The translations under genes and the position numbers were made by a program. Below, piece after piece: positions 26,379 to 35,189 of a stretch of 64,000 nucleotides of DNA. Location: contig CAYRUQ010000003.1 of the NCBI GenBank assembly GCA_964427595.1, positions 11,014-75,013 on the forward strand, written 5' to 3'. Position 1 is the stretch's first letter. Every line of letters begins with the position of its first letter. The notes beneath the pieces were generated by a model. The model saw only the letters and a list, made by a program, of their open reading frames with translations. It searched no databases and had not been told where the DNA came from. The stretch comes from Enterosoma sp964427595 (GTDB lineage: Bacteria; Bacillota_I; Bacilli_A; RFN20; CAG-288).

Positions 26379-28760
26379 ATGATTTCTAGACTAACAAACC
26401 CCTATGATGCTTCCACCAATTTAGTTACTAAGATCGTCAAAAGAGATGGTCGTGTCGTGTCTTTTGATAGCACAAAAATTCTCCTTGCTATCGCAAAAGC
26501 TGCTCAAGTCACCTCTGAGACTCTTCCTTTAGGCCCTTTAACTGATGAAGTCGTCTCTATCATCAATCGCAACTTTTCTGATGTCGATCATCCGGCTACT
26601 GTCGAAGATTGTCAGGATATCGTCGAAGATGTCTTAATCGAGCATAATTACGCTAAAACAGCTAAGGAATACATCCTTTATAGAGCTAATAGAAACAGAG
26701 TCAGAGAAGCTAAGACTGACTTGATGTCCACTATCGATGGCATCGCCACCCAAGATTCTTCCGAAAATGACAACAAGAGAGAGAACGCCAATATCGATGG
26801 CAATACCGCTATGGGCACGATGCTCAAGTTCGGTTCTGAGACGGCTAAGGCGTATTACATCAAGAAGATGATCGATCCGAGAATCGCTTTCGCCCACAAA
26901 AATGGTGATATCCACATCCATGATCTCGATTTCTATTCACTCACTCTCACCTGTTGTCAAATCGATTGCGTCAAACTCTTCAAGAAAGGGTTCTCCACCG
27001 GTCATGGTTTCATCAGAGAACCTAACTCAATCAGGACTTATGCTTCATTAGCTTGCATCGCCATCCAAGCTAATCAAAACGATATGCATGGCGGTCAATC
27101 CATCCCCAACTTCGATTACTCAATGGCTCCTGGTGTCATCAAGACATTCAATAAAGCTTTCAGAAATAACTGCATCAGAATGGTTGAATTCTTAACCGGA
27201 GATGACCGTTATGAAGAAGAGTTAAAAGACTACTTCAAGAATCTGATCAAAGAGAATAAAGAACCTCGTTATAAGAATCAAAAAACTATCGATGATACTT
27301 TCTCTGCTTTAGAGAAAGATTTTCCTGATATCGATTGGAAGACAATCAAAAATAACATCATTGAATTCGCTGCTAAAGAGACTGAAAATGAGACTTTCCA
27401 AGCTATGGAAGCTCTCATTCACAATCTCAACACGATGCATTCAAGAGCGGGTGCTCAAGTTCCTTTCTCATCTCTCAACTATGGAACTGATACTTCTCCT
27501 GAGGGAAGACTTGTCATCCACATGCTTTTAAAAGCTACTGAAGCTGGTTTAGGAGATGGAGAGACTCCTATCTTCCCTATCCAAATCTTCAAAGTCAAAG
27601 AAGGAGTCAACTACAATCCTGAAGATCCTAACTACGATCTCTTCAGAGAAGCTATCATCTGTTCTGGAAAGAGACTCTTCCCTAATTTCTCCTTCCTTGA
27701 TGCTCCTTTCAATCTCCAATACTACAAGAAAGGCGATTATAATTCTGAGGTCGCTTATATGGGTTGCAGAACCCGTGTCATGGGTAACCACTGGAATCCA
27801 AATAATGAAGTCACTTGCGGAAGAGGAAATCTCTCGTTCACTTCGATCAACTTACCCCGTTTAGGTATCGAATCTAAAGGTGATTTAAATCTCTTCTTCA
27901 AAAAGTTAGATGACTGCTGTGATTTAGTCATCAAACAACTGAGAGATAGACTTGAGATTCAAAGACACCGTAAAGTTAAGAACATGCCTTTCTTGATGGG
28001 TCAAGGCATCTGGATTGATTCTAATAAACTCTCCTGGGATGATGAGATCGATTCGATCATCAGAAACGGATCTCTCACGATCGGTTTCATCGGCTTAGCA
28101 GAATGCTTAGTCGCTTTGATTGGAAAACATCATGGGGAAAGTGAAGTAGCTCAAGAGCTCGGTCTTAAGATTCTCCAAGCTATGAATAAGAAAGCTGATG
28201 AAGCGAGTGAGAAATACAATCTCAATTTCGCCATCATCGCCACTCCTGCTGAAGGTTTATCCGGTCGCTTTGTCAAAATCGATGCCCAGAGATATGGAAA
28301 ACTCAAAGGCATCACTGATAGAGACTACTATACCAATTCCTTCCATGTCCCTGTTTACTATCCCATCTCCTTATTCAGAAAGATTGATATCGAAGCCCCT
28401 TATCATGCTTTGACTAGCGGTGGTCATATCACTTATATCGAAGTTGATGGCGATGTCGCTAAAAACCCTGACGCCTTTGAAAAGATCATCCGTCATATGA
28501 AGGAAAAAGGAATCGGATATGGAGCCGTCAACCATCCGATCGACCGTGATCCTATCTGCGGATACAACGGTATCATCAACGATGCCTGTCCTAAGTGTGG
28601 AAGACACGAACAAGATGAGAGTGTCAACTTTGAAAGAATCAGAAGAATCACCGGTTATTTAGTCGGTACGCTCGATCGCTTCAATAACGCTAAGAAAGCG
28701 GAAGTCGAAGATAGAGTCAAACACAACCGTTTCTCTGATCAGAGTGAATTAGGAAAATAA
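26379..28760 (+). CDS. nrdD: Anaerobic (class III) ribonucleoside-triphosphate reductase
   Basis: 793 residues. Makes deoxyribonucleotides without oxygen, using a glycyl radical. N-terminal ATP-cone (VTKIVKRDGRVVSFDSTKI...), catalytic barrel with LTCCQIDC and GCRTRVMGN, zinc ribbon near the C-terminus (DPICGYNG and CPKCGRHE), and the glycyl-radical loop RRITGYLVG about 35 residues from the end. Start well supported by AAAGGAG 9 nt upstream. Its activase is the next gene. No aerobic reductase is visible in the window, in line with an anaerobe. Confidence 0.98.
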   Translation: MISRLTNPYDASTNLVTKIVKRDGRVVSFDSTKILLAIAKAAQVTSETLPLGPLTDEVVSIINRNFSDVDHPATVEDCQDIVEDVLIEHNYAKTAKEYILYRANRNRVREAKTDLMSTIDGIATQDSSENDNKRENANIDGNTAMGTMLKFGSETAKAYYIKKMIDPRIAFAHKNGDIHIHDLDFYSLTLTCCQIDCVKLFKKGFSTGHGFIREPNSIRTYASLACIAIQANQNDMHGGQSIPNFDYSMAPGVIKTFNKAFRNNCIRMVEFLTGDDRYEEELKDYFKNLIKENKEPRYKNQKTIDDTFSALEKDFPDIDWKTIKNNIIEFAAKETENETFQAMEALIHNLNTMHSRAGAQVPFSSLNYGTDTSPEGRLVIHMLLKATEAGLGDGETPIFPIQIFKVKEGVNYNPEDPNYDLFREAIICSGKRLFPNFSFLDAPFNLQYYKKGDYNSEVAYMGCRTRVMGNHWNPNNEVTCGRGNLSFTSINLPRLGIESKGDLNLFFKKLDDCCDLVIKQLRDRLEIQRHRKVKNMPFLMGQGIWIDSNKLSWDDEIDSIIRNGSLTIGFIGLAECLVALIGKHHGESEVAQELGLKILQAMNKKADEASEKYNLNFAIIATPAEGLSGRFVKIDAQRYGKLKGITDRDYYTNSFHVPVYYPISLFRKIDIEAPYHALTSGGHITYIEVDGDVAKNPDAFEKIIRHMKEKGIGYGAVNHPIDRDPICGYNGIINDACPKCGRHEQDESVNFERIRRITGYLVGTLDRFNNAKKAEVEDRVKHNRFSDQSELGK

Positions 28761-28768
28761 AACTAGGA

Positions 28769-28796
28769 AGCCTGCTTGTTCAAGCGGGCTTTCTTT
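28769..28796 (+). terminator. Terminator-like hairpin between nrdD and nrdG
   Basis: Nine-base-pair stem AGCCTGCTT / AAGCGGGCT (28769-28777 with 28782-28790, one G-U pair) followed by TTCTTT. It lies inside the nrdD-nrdG gap. It may end most transcripts and let some through, giving less activase than reductase. Confidence 0.75.
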
Positions 28797-28808
28797 AAAA
28801 GGAAAGAA

Positions 28809-29339
28809 ATGAGATTATCAGATTTTGTTGAAGAATCAATCGTCGATGGACCTGGCGTAAGAGTCGCCATCTTTTTCCAAGGTTGTCTTCATCGCTGTGA
28901 AGGTTGTCATAATCCTCAGACCTGGTCTTTTGATGGTGGAACAGAGGTCTCTCTAGATGAGATTGATAAACTTATAGAAAGAAACTTTAAATACACAAGC
29001 GGAGTCACTCTCAGCGGTGGAGATCCTTTCTGTGTTCTTGATGATGCTATCAAGGTAGCGGAGTTAGTCAAAGATAAATATGATTTAAACTTGATCGCTT
29101 ATAGTGGATACACTTTTGAAGAAATAATTAAAAACGCTTCTCAAGATAAAAGGTTTTATACCCTTCTTAAGAAGCTTGATTATTTGATTGATGGTCGTTT
29201 CATCCTTCCTCTAAGATCACTTGAAATCAACAATAGAGGATCAAGAAATCAACGGGCGATCGATGTTCAAAAAACATTATCTTTATCAAATACGATCGTA
29301 TTAGCCGATAATTTGATGGATATGTCTTTTTATCTTTAG
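28809..29339 (+). CDS. nrdG: Anaerobic ribonucleotide reductase activating enzyme
   Basis: 176 residues from the ATG at 28809 (MRLSDFVEESIVDGPGVRVA), preceded by AAAGGAAAG. Radical-SAM enzyme that installs the glycyl radical on NrdD. The cluster motif is CxxxCxxC (C26, C30, C33: GCLHRCEGCHNP), followed by TLSGGDPF. Upstream extension of the frame runs through the terminator hairpin and is rejected. The stop region overlaps the end of tadA on the other strand by 4 nt. Confidence 0.96.
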   Translation: MRLSDFVEESIVDGPGVRVAIFFQGCLHRCEGCHNPQTWSFDGGTEVSLDEIDKLIERNFKYTSGVTLSGGDPFCVLDDAIKVAELVKDKYDLNLIAYSGYTFEEIIKNASQDKRFYTLLKKLDYLIDGRFILPLRSLEINNRGSRNQRAIDVQKTLSLSNTIVLADNLMDMSFYL

Positions 29340-29776
29340 TTTCTTAGCTTAGAAAAACACTCTTTCATCAGATCAAGAAATCTATCATCGTGAAGTCTTG
29401 TCACTTCTAAAACATCATCGACAAAGGTGTGGTAATAAGAAAGCCCACCTTTTTTTTCATCATCAAGAAAATAATAAAGACTTTTGATGTTAGCTTTTAA
29501 GATAGCTCCTAAACACATCAGACAAGGTTCTAAAGTGACGATTAAAACTGAATTCTTAAGATATTTAACTTTCTTTTCTTTCAAAACCTGTTCAATCAAT
29601 AAGATCTCTGCGTGAGCGAGCGGATCAGATTCTTCTTCAACTTTATTTGATGAATAATACTTTTGACCATCTTCAGTCAAAAGACAGCAAGAAACAGGAA
29701 TCTCTCCTCTTTCTAATGCATCTTTTGCTCTTTGATAAAGTTGATCACTTATCTCTTGTAAAGTCTTTTTTGTCAT
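29336..29776 (-). CDS. tadA: tRNA-specific adenosine deaminase
   Basis: 146 residues from the ATG at 29776 (MTKKTLQEISDQLYQRAKDA). Deaminates A34 of tRNA-Arg to inosine. Zinc-site motifs HAE (in PLAHAEILLIE) and PCLMCLGA are intact. The ATG lies a few bases after the T-run of the SRP RNA gene. A GTG 18 nt further upstream would start inside the SRP RNA. No ordinary ribosome-binding site exists, so the real start and promoter are uncertain. In Bacillus, tadA and the SRP RNA gene are also neighbours, but with tadA first. Confidence 0.92.
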   Translation of the reverse strand: MTKKTLQEISDQLYQRAKDALERGEIPVSCCLLTEDGQKYYSSNKVEEESDPLAHAEILLIEQVLKEKKVKYLKNSVLIVTLEPCLMCLGAILKANIKSLYYFLDDEKKGGLSYYHTFVDDVLEVTRLHDDRFLDLMKECFSKLRN

Positions 29777-29780
29777 AAAG

Positions 29781-29863
<83 letters not shown>

Positions 29864-29868
29864 ATTAA

Positions 29869-29897
29869 ATTATAAGCTTCTTACCCTTCATCCTCAA
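29869..29897 (-). promoter_or_regulatory. Promoter of the SRP RNA gene
   Basis: Minus strand TTGAGG (29897-29892), a 17-nt spacer and TATAAT (29874-29869). The expected start falls at the first paired base of the SRP RNA, which supports both calls. Confidence 0.8.
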
Positions 29898-29955
29898 CAA
29901 TAAAGTTCTTTAATTTCATCCCCGGTTAAAACACAAAACATTCTTAATCAAGCAC

Positions 29956-29993
29956 TAAAAAAGGCCGTCACAACCTATAAGGTTGTAAAACAG
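29956..29993 (-). terminator. Intrinsic terminator after groEL
   Basis: Minus-strand stem-loop with inner arms ACAACCT / AGGTTGT and outer arms AGGC / GGCCT, then a T-run (29957-29962). It lies just downstream of the groEL stop. Confidence 0.85.
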
Positions 29994-30017
29994 CCTAAGG
30001 GTTTTTTTATTTAAGGA

Positions 30018-31643
30018 TTAATAATCCATTCCGCCAGCATCACCACTGGCAGGAGCGCTACCAGTCTTCTTAGGGATATCGGTGACGACAGATTCAGTAG
30101 TGACATATAAGCTGGTGATAGAAGCAGCGTTCATAAGAGCGGTTCTAGTGACTTTGGTAGGATCGATGATACCGGCATTGAGCATAGCAGTCCATTTACC
30201 AGTCTTCGCATCAAAGCCGTTGTCATCTTTAGCATTCTTGAGTTTCTCAACGACATCATCACCATCATAACCGGCATTGATAGCGATTTGACGAACAGGA
30301 GCAAAGAGAGAATTGATGACGACATCGATACCCTTTTGGACATCGGCGTTCTCATCGGTGAGCTTACCTTTTAAAGTACGATAGACGATAGATAAGGCGA
30401 TACCTCCACCAGCGACGACACCTTCATCAACAGCGGCGGCAGTAGCATTGATAGCATCTTCAAGACGGAGTTTCTTTTCCTTAAGTTCAGACTCAGTAGT
30501 AGCACCAACTCTGATGACGGCGACACCGCCATCTAACTTAGCGATTCTCTTTTGGAGATTCTTCTTGTCATAGTCGGAAGTGGTCTCAGCGATCTGTCCC
30601 CTGAGTTCTCTAACTCTATCATCGACAGCTTCTTGACTTCCAGCGCCTTCGATGATGGTGGTTGAATCCTTAGTGACCTTGACTTTCTTAGCAGAACCGA
30701 GATCAGAAATACTCATGTTCTTAAGTTCCATAGAGAGGTCTTTGGAGTAGAAAGTAGCACCAGTGACGATAGCGATATCTTGAAGAGTGTTCTTCTGATT
30801 ATCACCAAACTCCGGAGCTTTGACAGCGACGACATTGAAGGTTCCTCTGAGCTTGTTGATGATGAGAGTAGAAGCGACTTCGTTATCGACATCATCAGCG
30901 ATGATGAGGAGTGAACGATGCGCTTCTAAGACTTGTTGTAAGACAGGTAAGACATCTTGGATGTTGCTTAATTTTTGATCGGTGACCAAGACATAGGCGT
31001 TTTCTAATTCAGCGACTAACTTCTCGGAATCAGTCACCATATAAGGGGAGATATAACCCTTATCAAACTGCATACCTTGGACGACTTCTAAAGTGGTATC
31101 AAAGCCTTTGGATTCATCAACAGTGATGACACCATTCTTACCAACTTTATCCATAGCATCAGCAATGGTTTTACCGATTTCTTCATCACCAGAGGAAATA
31201 GCAGCGACATTAGCGATTTCTTCAGAAGTAGAGATGGTCTTGGAAATCTTAGAGAGTTCATCACTGACAGCTTTAGCAGCTTTTTCGATACCGGTTCTTA
31301 AGAAGACGGGGTTAGCACCTTTGTCAACAGCTTGGAAACCTCTGTGAATCATATCTTGAGCTAAGACGGTAGCAGTAGTAGTTCCATCACCAGCGACATC
31401 GTTAGTCTTGTTAGCGACTTCATAAACGAGCTTAGCTCCGAGATTCTGTTCTTTATCTTCAAGTTCGATCTCTCTAGCGATGGTGACGCCATCGTTGACG
31501 ATCATCGGAGAACCATAACCTCTATCTAAAGCGACATTACGACCTCTAGGACCGAGGGTGAGTTTGACGGTGTCAGCTAAAGCATCGACACCGATGAGCA
31601 TATTGTCTCTAGCGGATTTTCCGTAAGTTATCTTTTTAGCCAT
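30018..31643 (-). CDS. groEL: Chaperonin GroEL (60 kDa)
   Basis: 541 residues, normal length. Folding chamber subunit. VNDGVTIAREIELED, GDGTTTATVLAQ (ATP site) and the hinge DGGVAVIRVG are conserved. The C-terminal tail is short (SGDAGGMDY), with no GGM repeats. Second gene of groES-groEL, 22 nt after groES, with AGAGGTG upstream of the ATG. Under the same CIRCE-like control and ended by an intrinsic terminator. Confidence 0.99.
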   Translation of the reverse strand: MAKKITYGKSARDNMLIGVDALADTVKLTLGPRGRNVALDRGYGSPMIVNDGVTIAREIELEDKEQNLGAKLVYEVANKTNDVAGDGTTTATVLAQDMIHRGFQAVDKGANPVFLRTGIEKAAKAVSDELSKISKTISTSEEIANVAAISSGDEEIGKTIADAMDKVGKNGVITVDESKGFDTTLEVVQGMQFDKGYISPYMVTDSEKLVAELENAYVLVTDQKLSNIQDVLPVLQQVLEAHRSLLIIADDVDNEVASTLIINKLRGTFNVVAVKAPEFGDNQKNTLQDIAIVTGATFYSKDLSMELKNMSISDLGSAKKVKVTKDSTTIIEGAGSQEAVDDRVRELRGQIAETTSDYDKKNLQKRIAKLDGGVAVIRVGATTESELKEKKLRLEDAINATAAAVDEGVVAGGGIALSIVYRTLKGKLTDENADVQKGIDVVINSLFAPVRQIAINAGYDGDDVVEKLKNAKDDNGFDAKTGKWTAMLNAGIIDPTKVTRTALMNAASITSLYVTTESVVTDIPKKTGSAPASGDAGGMDY

Positions 31644-31665
31644 TTTAATTCACCTCTTTTAATAA

Positions 31666-31947
31666 TTATTCGACGACAGCCAGGATGTCTTTATCCTGAA
31701 TCAACATCAACTTTCTTCCGTTTTCTTCGTAATCAGTAGTGGAGTATTTCTTATAAATGACTTTCTCTCCAACTTTAGCTTCAACATTGATGACATGTCC
31801 TTCGTTATCGGTATAACCAGGGCCGACAGCGATGACAGTAGCGACAGCAGAGTCATTATCATGATTGGTAGCTAAGATGATTCCACCGATTTTTTTCTCT
31901 TCAGGAATCTTCTCTAATACAACATAATCTCTTAATGGTCTAAGCAT
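31666..31947 (-). CDS. groES: Co-chaperonin GroES
   Basis: 93 residues from the ATG at 31947 (MLRPLRDYVVLEKIPEEKKIGGIIL), the conserved N-terminus, with GGAGG about 10 nt upstream. A longer frame into the leader is rejected. The mobile loop region (KKIGGIILATN) and the dome loop are recognisable. It caps the GroEL ring. A 6-bp leader hairpin CCAAAG/CTTTGG directly abuts the ribosome-binding site. Confidence 0.97.
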   Translation of the reverse strand: MLRPLRDYVVLEKIPEEKKIGGIILATNHDNDSAVATVIAVGPGYTDNEGHVINVEAKVGEKVIYKKYSTTDYEENGRKLMLIQDKDILAVVE

Positions 31948-31990
31948 ATTTTTGTTATCCTCCAAAGCGCCTTTGGTGGCGACTTCAATT

Positions 31991-32032
31991 ATTATAAACA
32001 ACCGATTAGCAAATTCAAGTGCCAAGTGCTAA
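31991..32032 (-). promoter_or_regulatory. CIRCE-like operator and promoter of groES-groEL
   Basis: At 32006-32032 the sequence TTAGCAAAT, nine bases, AAGTGCTAA matches the CIRCE layout (TTAGCACTC-N9-GAGTGCTAA): 8/9 in one arm, 6/9 in the other, exact spacing. It overlaps a minus-strand promoter, TTGAAT then 16 nt then TATAAT (31996-31991). HrcA would bind here and repress chaperonin expression. HrcA itself is not in the window. Confidence 0.8.
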
Positions 32033-32107
32033 ATATTTAAAGTGTGTTCAAAAAACACCCTTATTTCTCGGCGTTTTTAAGATTGAATATTTTTAATTTT
32101 TGTACAT

Positions 32108-32144
32108 AAAAAGGTTGTCAAACCGCTATAGGTTTGACAACCTT
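32108..32144 (-). terminator. Strong intrinsic terminator after psuG
   Basis: Perfect 14-bp stem (32111-32124 with 32131-32144, arms AAGGTTGTCAAACC / GGTTTGACAACCTT) followed on the minus strand by T. It ends the operon of the 352-residue unknown protein, galM and psuG. Confidence 0.93.
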
Positions 32145-32169
32145 AATACTTAATAAGTAGAGTTAGAGA

Positions 32170-33078
32170 TTAAACGAGAGAAGCGGCAATCTCACCAGCT
32201 AAGTGAGCGTTGTTACGGATGAGAGCCATGTTAGAGAAGAGAGATTTGCCGTCAGTCATATCAACCAAACGATCTAAGAGGAACGGGGTGACATCCTTAC
32301 CTTGGATATTGCGAGCCTTCATCTCAGCAATGGCACCTTGAATCTTTCTTTCAACGTATTCAGGGTCAAGTGAATAACCCTCAGGGATAGGATTGACGAT
32401 CAAAGTACCTTGTTTGAGACCTAAGGCGTCGTTGACATTGATCATTCTAGCGATCTCTTCAGGGGTATCAGCATAAGCTTCTAACTTATAAGGAGAAGTG
32501 CTGGTATAGAAGAGAGGAAGAGTTCTCGTTTTATAACCGACGATAGCGATACCTTTAGTCTCTAAGTATTCGATAGTCTTAGGGATATCAAGGATGGCTT
32601 TAGGGCCGGAACAGACGACATTGATAGGAGTCTTGGAGAATTCATCAAGATCAGCGGAGAGATCAAGAGTTTCTGCATATCCACGATGGACACCGCCGAT
32701 ACCACCAGTAGCAAAGATTTTGATATTAGCGAGGTGAGCTAAGATCATCGTAGCACTGACAGTGGTAGAACCAGTGAGTCCTCTTTCGATGCAAAAAGCG
32801 AGGTCACGACGAGAACATTTCACAGCATCGTGATAGCTCGTTTTTCCAAGATCGATGATCTCATCCTTGGTCAATCCGATTTTGATTTGGCCTTTGATGA
32901 TACCGATGGTGTAGGGTTCAGCTCCTGCTTTTCTAACTTCTTCTTCGCATTCGAGAGCACACTGCACATTCTGCGGATAAGGCATGCCGTGAGTGAGAAC
33001 AGTGGTCTCTAAAGCGACCGCTTTTCTCCCCGAAAGATCAGGGACATTTTTTAGGATTTCACTACTCAGCTTAGACAT
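32170..33078 (-). CDS. psuG: Pseudouridine-5'-phosphate glycosidase
   Basis: 302 residues, normal length. Cleaves pseudouridine 5'-phosphate into uracil and ribose 5-phosphate. Motifs include ALETTVLTHGMPYPQN, KCSRRDLAF (with catalytic lysine), TGSTTVSATM, FATGGIGGVHRG and VVGYKTRTLPLFY-like IVGYKTRTLPLFYTS. Kinase PsuK usually sits beside it but is not here; either another kinase serves or it is elsewhere. Last gene of a three-gene operon, 24 nt after galM. Confidence 0.95.
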   Translation of the reverse strand: MSKLSSEILKNVPDLSGRKAVALETTVLTHGMPYPQNVQCALECEEEVRKAGAEPYTIGIIKGQIKIGLTKDEIIDLGKTSYHDAVKCSRRDLAFCIERGLTGSTTVSATMILAHLANIKIFATGGIGGVHRGYAETLDLSADLDEFSKTPINVVCSGPKAILDIPKTIEYLETKGIAIVGYKTRTLPLFYTSTSPYKLEAYADTPEEIARMINVNDALGLKQGTLIVNPIPEGYSLDPEYVERKIQGAIAEMKARNIQGKDVTPFLLDRLVDMTDGKSLFSNMALIRNNAHLAGEIAASLV

Positions 33079-33102
33079 TTTTGTATTACCCCCCTATTTG
33101 GT

Positions 33103-34053
33103 TTATTTCTTATTAAATTTGAAAGAGACGGTCTGTCGATATTCGACGCCTGGTCTTAAAAGGAAAGGAGTGATGGGGGACATCTGTGGTTCGATGGCGA
33201 TAGCTCTTCTTTTTATTCCGACACGATTGGTGAATTTGACATCACTCATCGAGTCATCGATATAGATATTGACAGCTTCATAAGTGGTAAAGCATTCAAG
33301 TTTGATCTTATCACTTTCTAAAACAACCTGTGGGATAGAAGAGTCGATATTGTCAAATAGATAAGTATCATCAATCGATTTAGATTTAGGCAATTTTTCT
33401 TTGATAACAGAAGCGTCTCTGAAATCTAAATATTCAGGAACAGCTTTAAATCTCTCAATCAGTTTGCTGTTTTTCTCCATGACTCCACATTTAGAAGCGT
33501 TGACTTGAAGCTTGTAATTCTCTACGCTCTCATCTCCAAAATTGAAATACATATGATTGGATAAAGAGAGGATAGTAGCAGAATCAGAGCTAGCTTGATA
33601 CTTGATTCTCAAAGTGTTTTCATCATGTGGAAAAGAATAGGTGATAGTGAGTTTTACATTACCAGGAAAACCAGCTTCTTTATCAGGTGAGACATAATCG
33701 AAGATGATATAAGTAGCATCAGGTCTCGTGACGATGATGCTATCGAAATCCTTGAAAGAAAGCGAATCTAAAACACCACCATGAAGGCAGACTCCGGGTT
33801 CATTTTCATTCAATTTATAAGAGAAATAATCAAGGTTGAGAGTGCAGGGTATTCTTCCAGCTACTCTACCTAAGGTCTTGCCAAAAAACTGTTCAGAGTT
33901 GAGATAAGTCTTGTGGCTTCTAGGTGTCAGTATCAAAGGCACACCATCAAGACTTAATGAATAGACACCCGCACCAACAGAGGTGAAGGTTCCCTTCAAT
34001 CCGAGACCATTGTTGAGAGTGACGAAACGTGAATCAGTTATTCTTTTGGCCAT
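33103..34053 (-). CDS. Aldose 1-epimerase (GalM family)
   Basis: 316 residues. Interconverts alpha and beta sugar anomers. Beta-sandwich with family motifs: FFGKTLGRVAGRI, CLHGG (first His), SNHMYFNFG (second His) and AIEPQMSP (catalytic Glu). Start codon directly follows the stop of the preceding gene (TAA-ATG), so translation is coupled. True GalM or a relative acting on another sugar cannot be separated. Confidence 0.92.
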   Translation of the reverse strand: MAKRITDSRFVTLNNGLGLKGTFTSVGAGVYSLSLDGVPLILTPRSHKTYLNSEQFFGKTLGRVAGRIPCTLNLDYFSYKLNENEPGVCLHGGVLDSLSFKDFDSIIVTRPDATYIIFDYVSPDKEAGFPGNVKLTITYSFPHDENTLRIKYQASSDSATILSLSNHMYFNFGDESVENYKLQVNASKCGVMEKNSKLIERFKAVPEYLDFRDASVIKEKLPKSKSIDDTYLFDNIDSSIPQVVLESDKIKLECFTTYEAVNIYIDDSMSDVKFTNRVGIKRRAIAIEPQMSPITPFLLRPGVEYRQTVSFKFNKK

Positions 34054-35112
34054 TTACTCGCTTTTCTCTTCAGTGGTAGATTCACTAGTTTGAGCAGGTT
34101 CGCTAGGGGCGACAGTTTCAGCAACTGTAGCCTCAGCAGGTTGAGTTCCAGTTAAGACACCAGCTTTGAAATCAGCATATCTGAAGTCGAGGTTATCAGT
34201 GTTGTAAGGGACGACATTCTTATTGAATTCCGCTTGGTTTTCGCTTCTGAGTCTTCTGACTCTATCGAAGATGGCTCTTTGTTCATCAGTCCAGTGTTGA
34301 GGAGTGATTGTTCTGACTTGAGGTCCGTAGTTATCAACGATGACAACGAGCTCTCTCTGAGAGCTAGCAGCTTCTCTGAAGAAACCGAATTTGAGTCTGC
34401 TGACAGGATCATCATAACGGTATTGAGAGATGTAGGTTCTCGCATTACCATTGGCATCATTACCTCTGAGAGTAGCAGGGGTATGAAGAGCACGAGTAGT
34501 AGCTTCAATAGTGTTATATCTAGGAAGAGGAACTCTGTTAGTCCAAAGTTCTTTGATCATGTCAGAGATCTCTCTGATAGCATCGGTGACTCTCAAAACG
34601 AGTCTTAAGTGCTTGGAATCAGGAGTGACAGTGAAGAGGAAGTTGATTCCGTTTGAGAGAGTGATAGCAGAGACTAAGAAGATCTTTCTGTTGACATCAT
34701 AGTAGTTGTAGATCTCTCTCATCGTGATATCTCTTCCGTTAGAAGATCTAAGTTTGAGCTCAGTGGGAGCATTTTCGATACGATTTTCTAAAACGATCTC
34801 ATACTCAGTAGATTCATAAGTGTGAGGAGAAACTTCTTTGAAGAGCTGATTAGGTCTGATATCAAGAGCATAATGATCGATGTAAGTGGAAGCATCTTTA
34901 GCATTGTTCACTTCAGTGACAACGCCATCTTTATCAGCTAAGAAAATACGATAGAAAGGATTGGGGGTATCAGCTGCTAAGCAATATAAGACGGAAGTGC
35001 CGTCTTCCTTGTTTTCTTGATAAATGGGAGTTAAGACAGTAGTGGAAAAATGAGCTTTGCTCGTTTCATCAACGATAGCTTGTGCTTTTGTCAGAAATTC
35101 AGTGTTATCCAT
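34054..35112 (-). CDS. Conserved-looking protein of unknown function, coupled to galM
   Basis: 352 residues from the ATG at 35112 (MDNTEFLTKAQAIVDETSK), with AAGGAG upstream. I do not recognise the family. No signal peptide and no membrane segment. The first ~300 residues look like a compact alpha/beta protein rich in Arg and Asn. The last ~40 residues are Thr/Glu/Pro/Ala-rich (AEATVAETVAPSEPAQTSES) and likely disordered. It is first in an operon with an aldose epimerase and a pseudouridine-phosphate glycosidase; a sugar or nucleoside link is possible but only by position. Confidence 0.8.
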   Translation of the reverse strand: MDNTEFLTKAQAIVDETSKAHFSTTVLTPIYQENKEDGTSVLYCLAADTPNPFYRIFLADKDGVVTEVNNAKDASTYIDHYALDIRPNQLFKEVSPHTYESTEYEIVLENRIENAPTELKLRSSNGRDITMREIYNYYDVNRKIFLVSAITLSNGINFLFTVTPDSKHLRLVLRVTDAIREISDMIKELWTNRVPLPRYNTIEATTRALHTPATLRGNDANGNARTYISQYRYDDPVSRLKFGFFREAASSQRELVVIVDNYGPQVRTITPQHWTDEQRAIFDRVRRLRSENQAEFNKNVVPYNTDNLDFRYADFKAGVLTGTQPAEATVAETVAPSEPAQTSESTTEEKSE

Positions 35113-35189
35113 TGTTGGCTCCTTAAATAACAATACGTAAAGAAATTATACTCTTTTTAAGCGCTTTTATTAATAGATACGAAGAATGT

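Noticed and set aside
31948..32025. N-terminal extension of GroES in frame
   Set aside because: It runs through the promoter and CIRCE-like element; the family start is at 31947.
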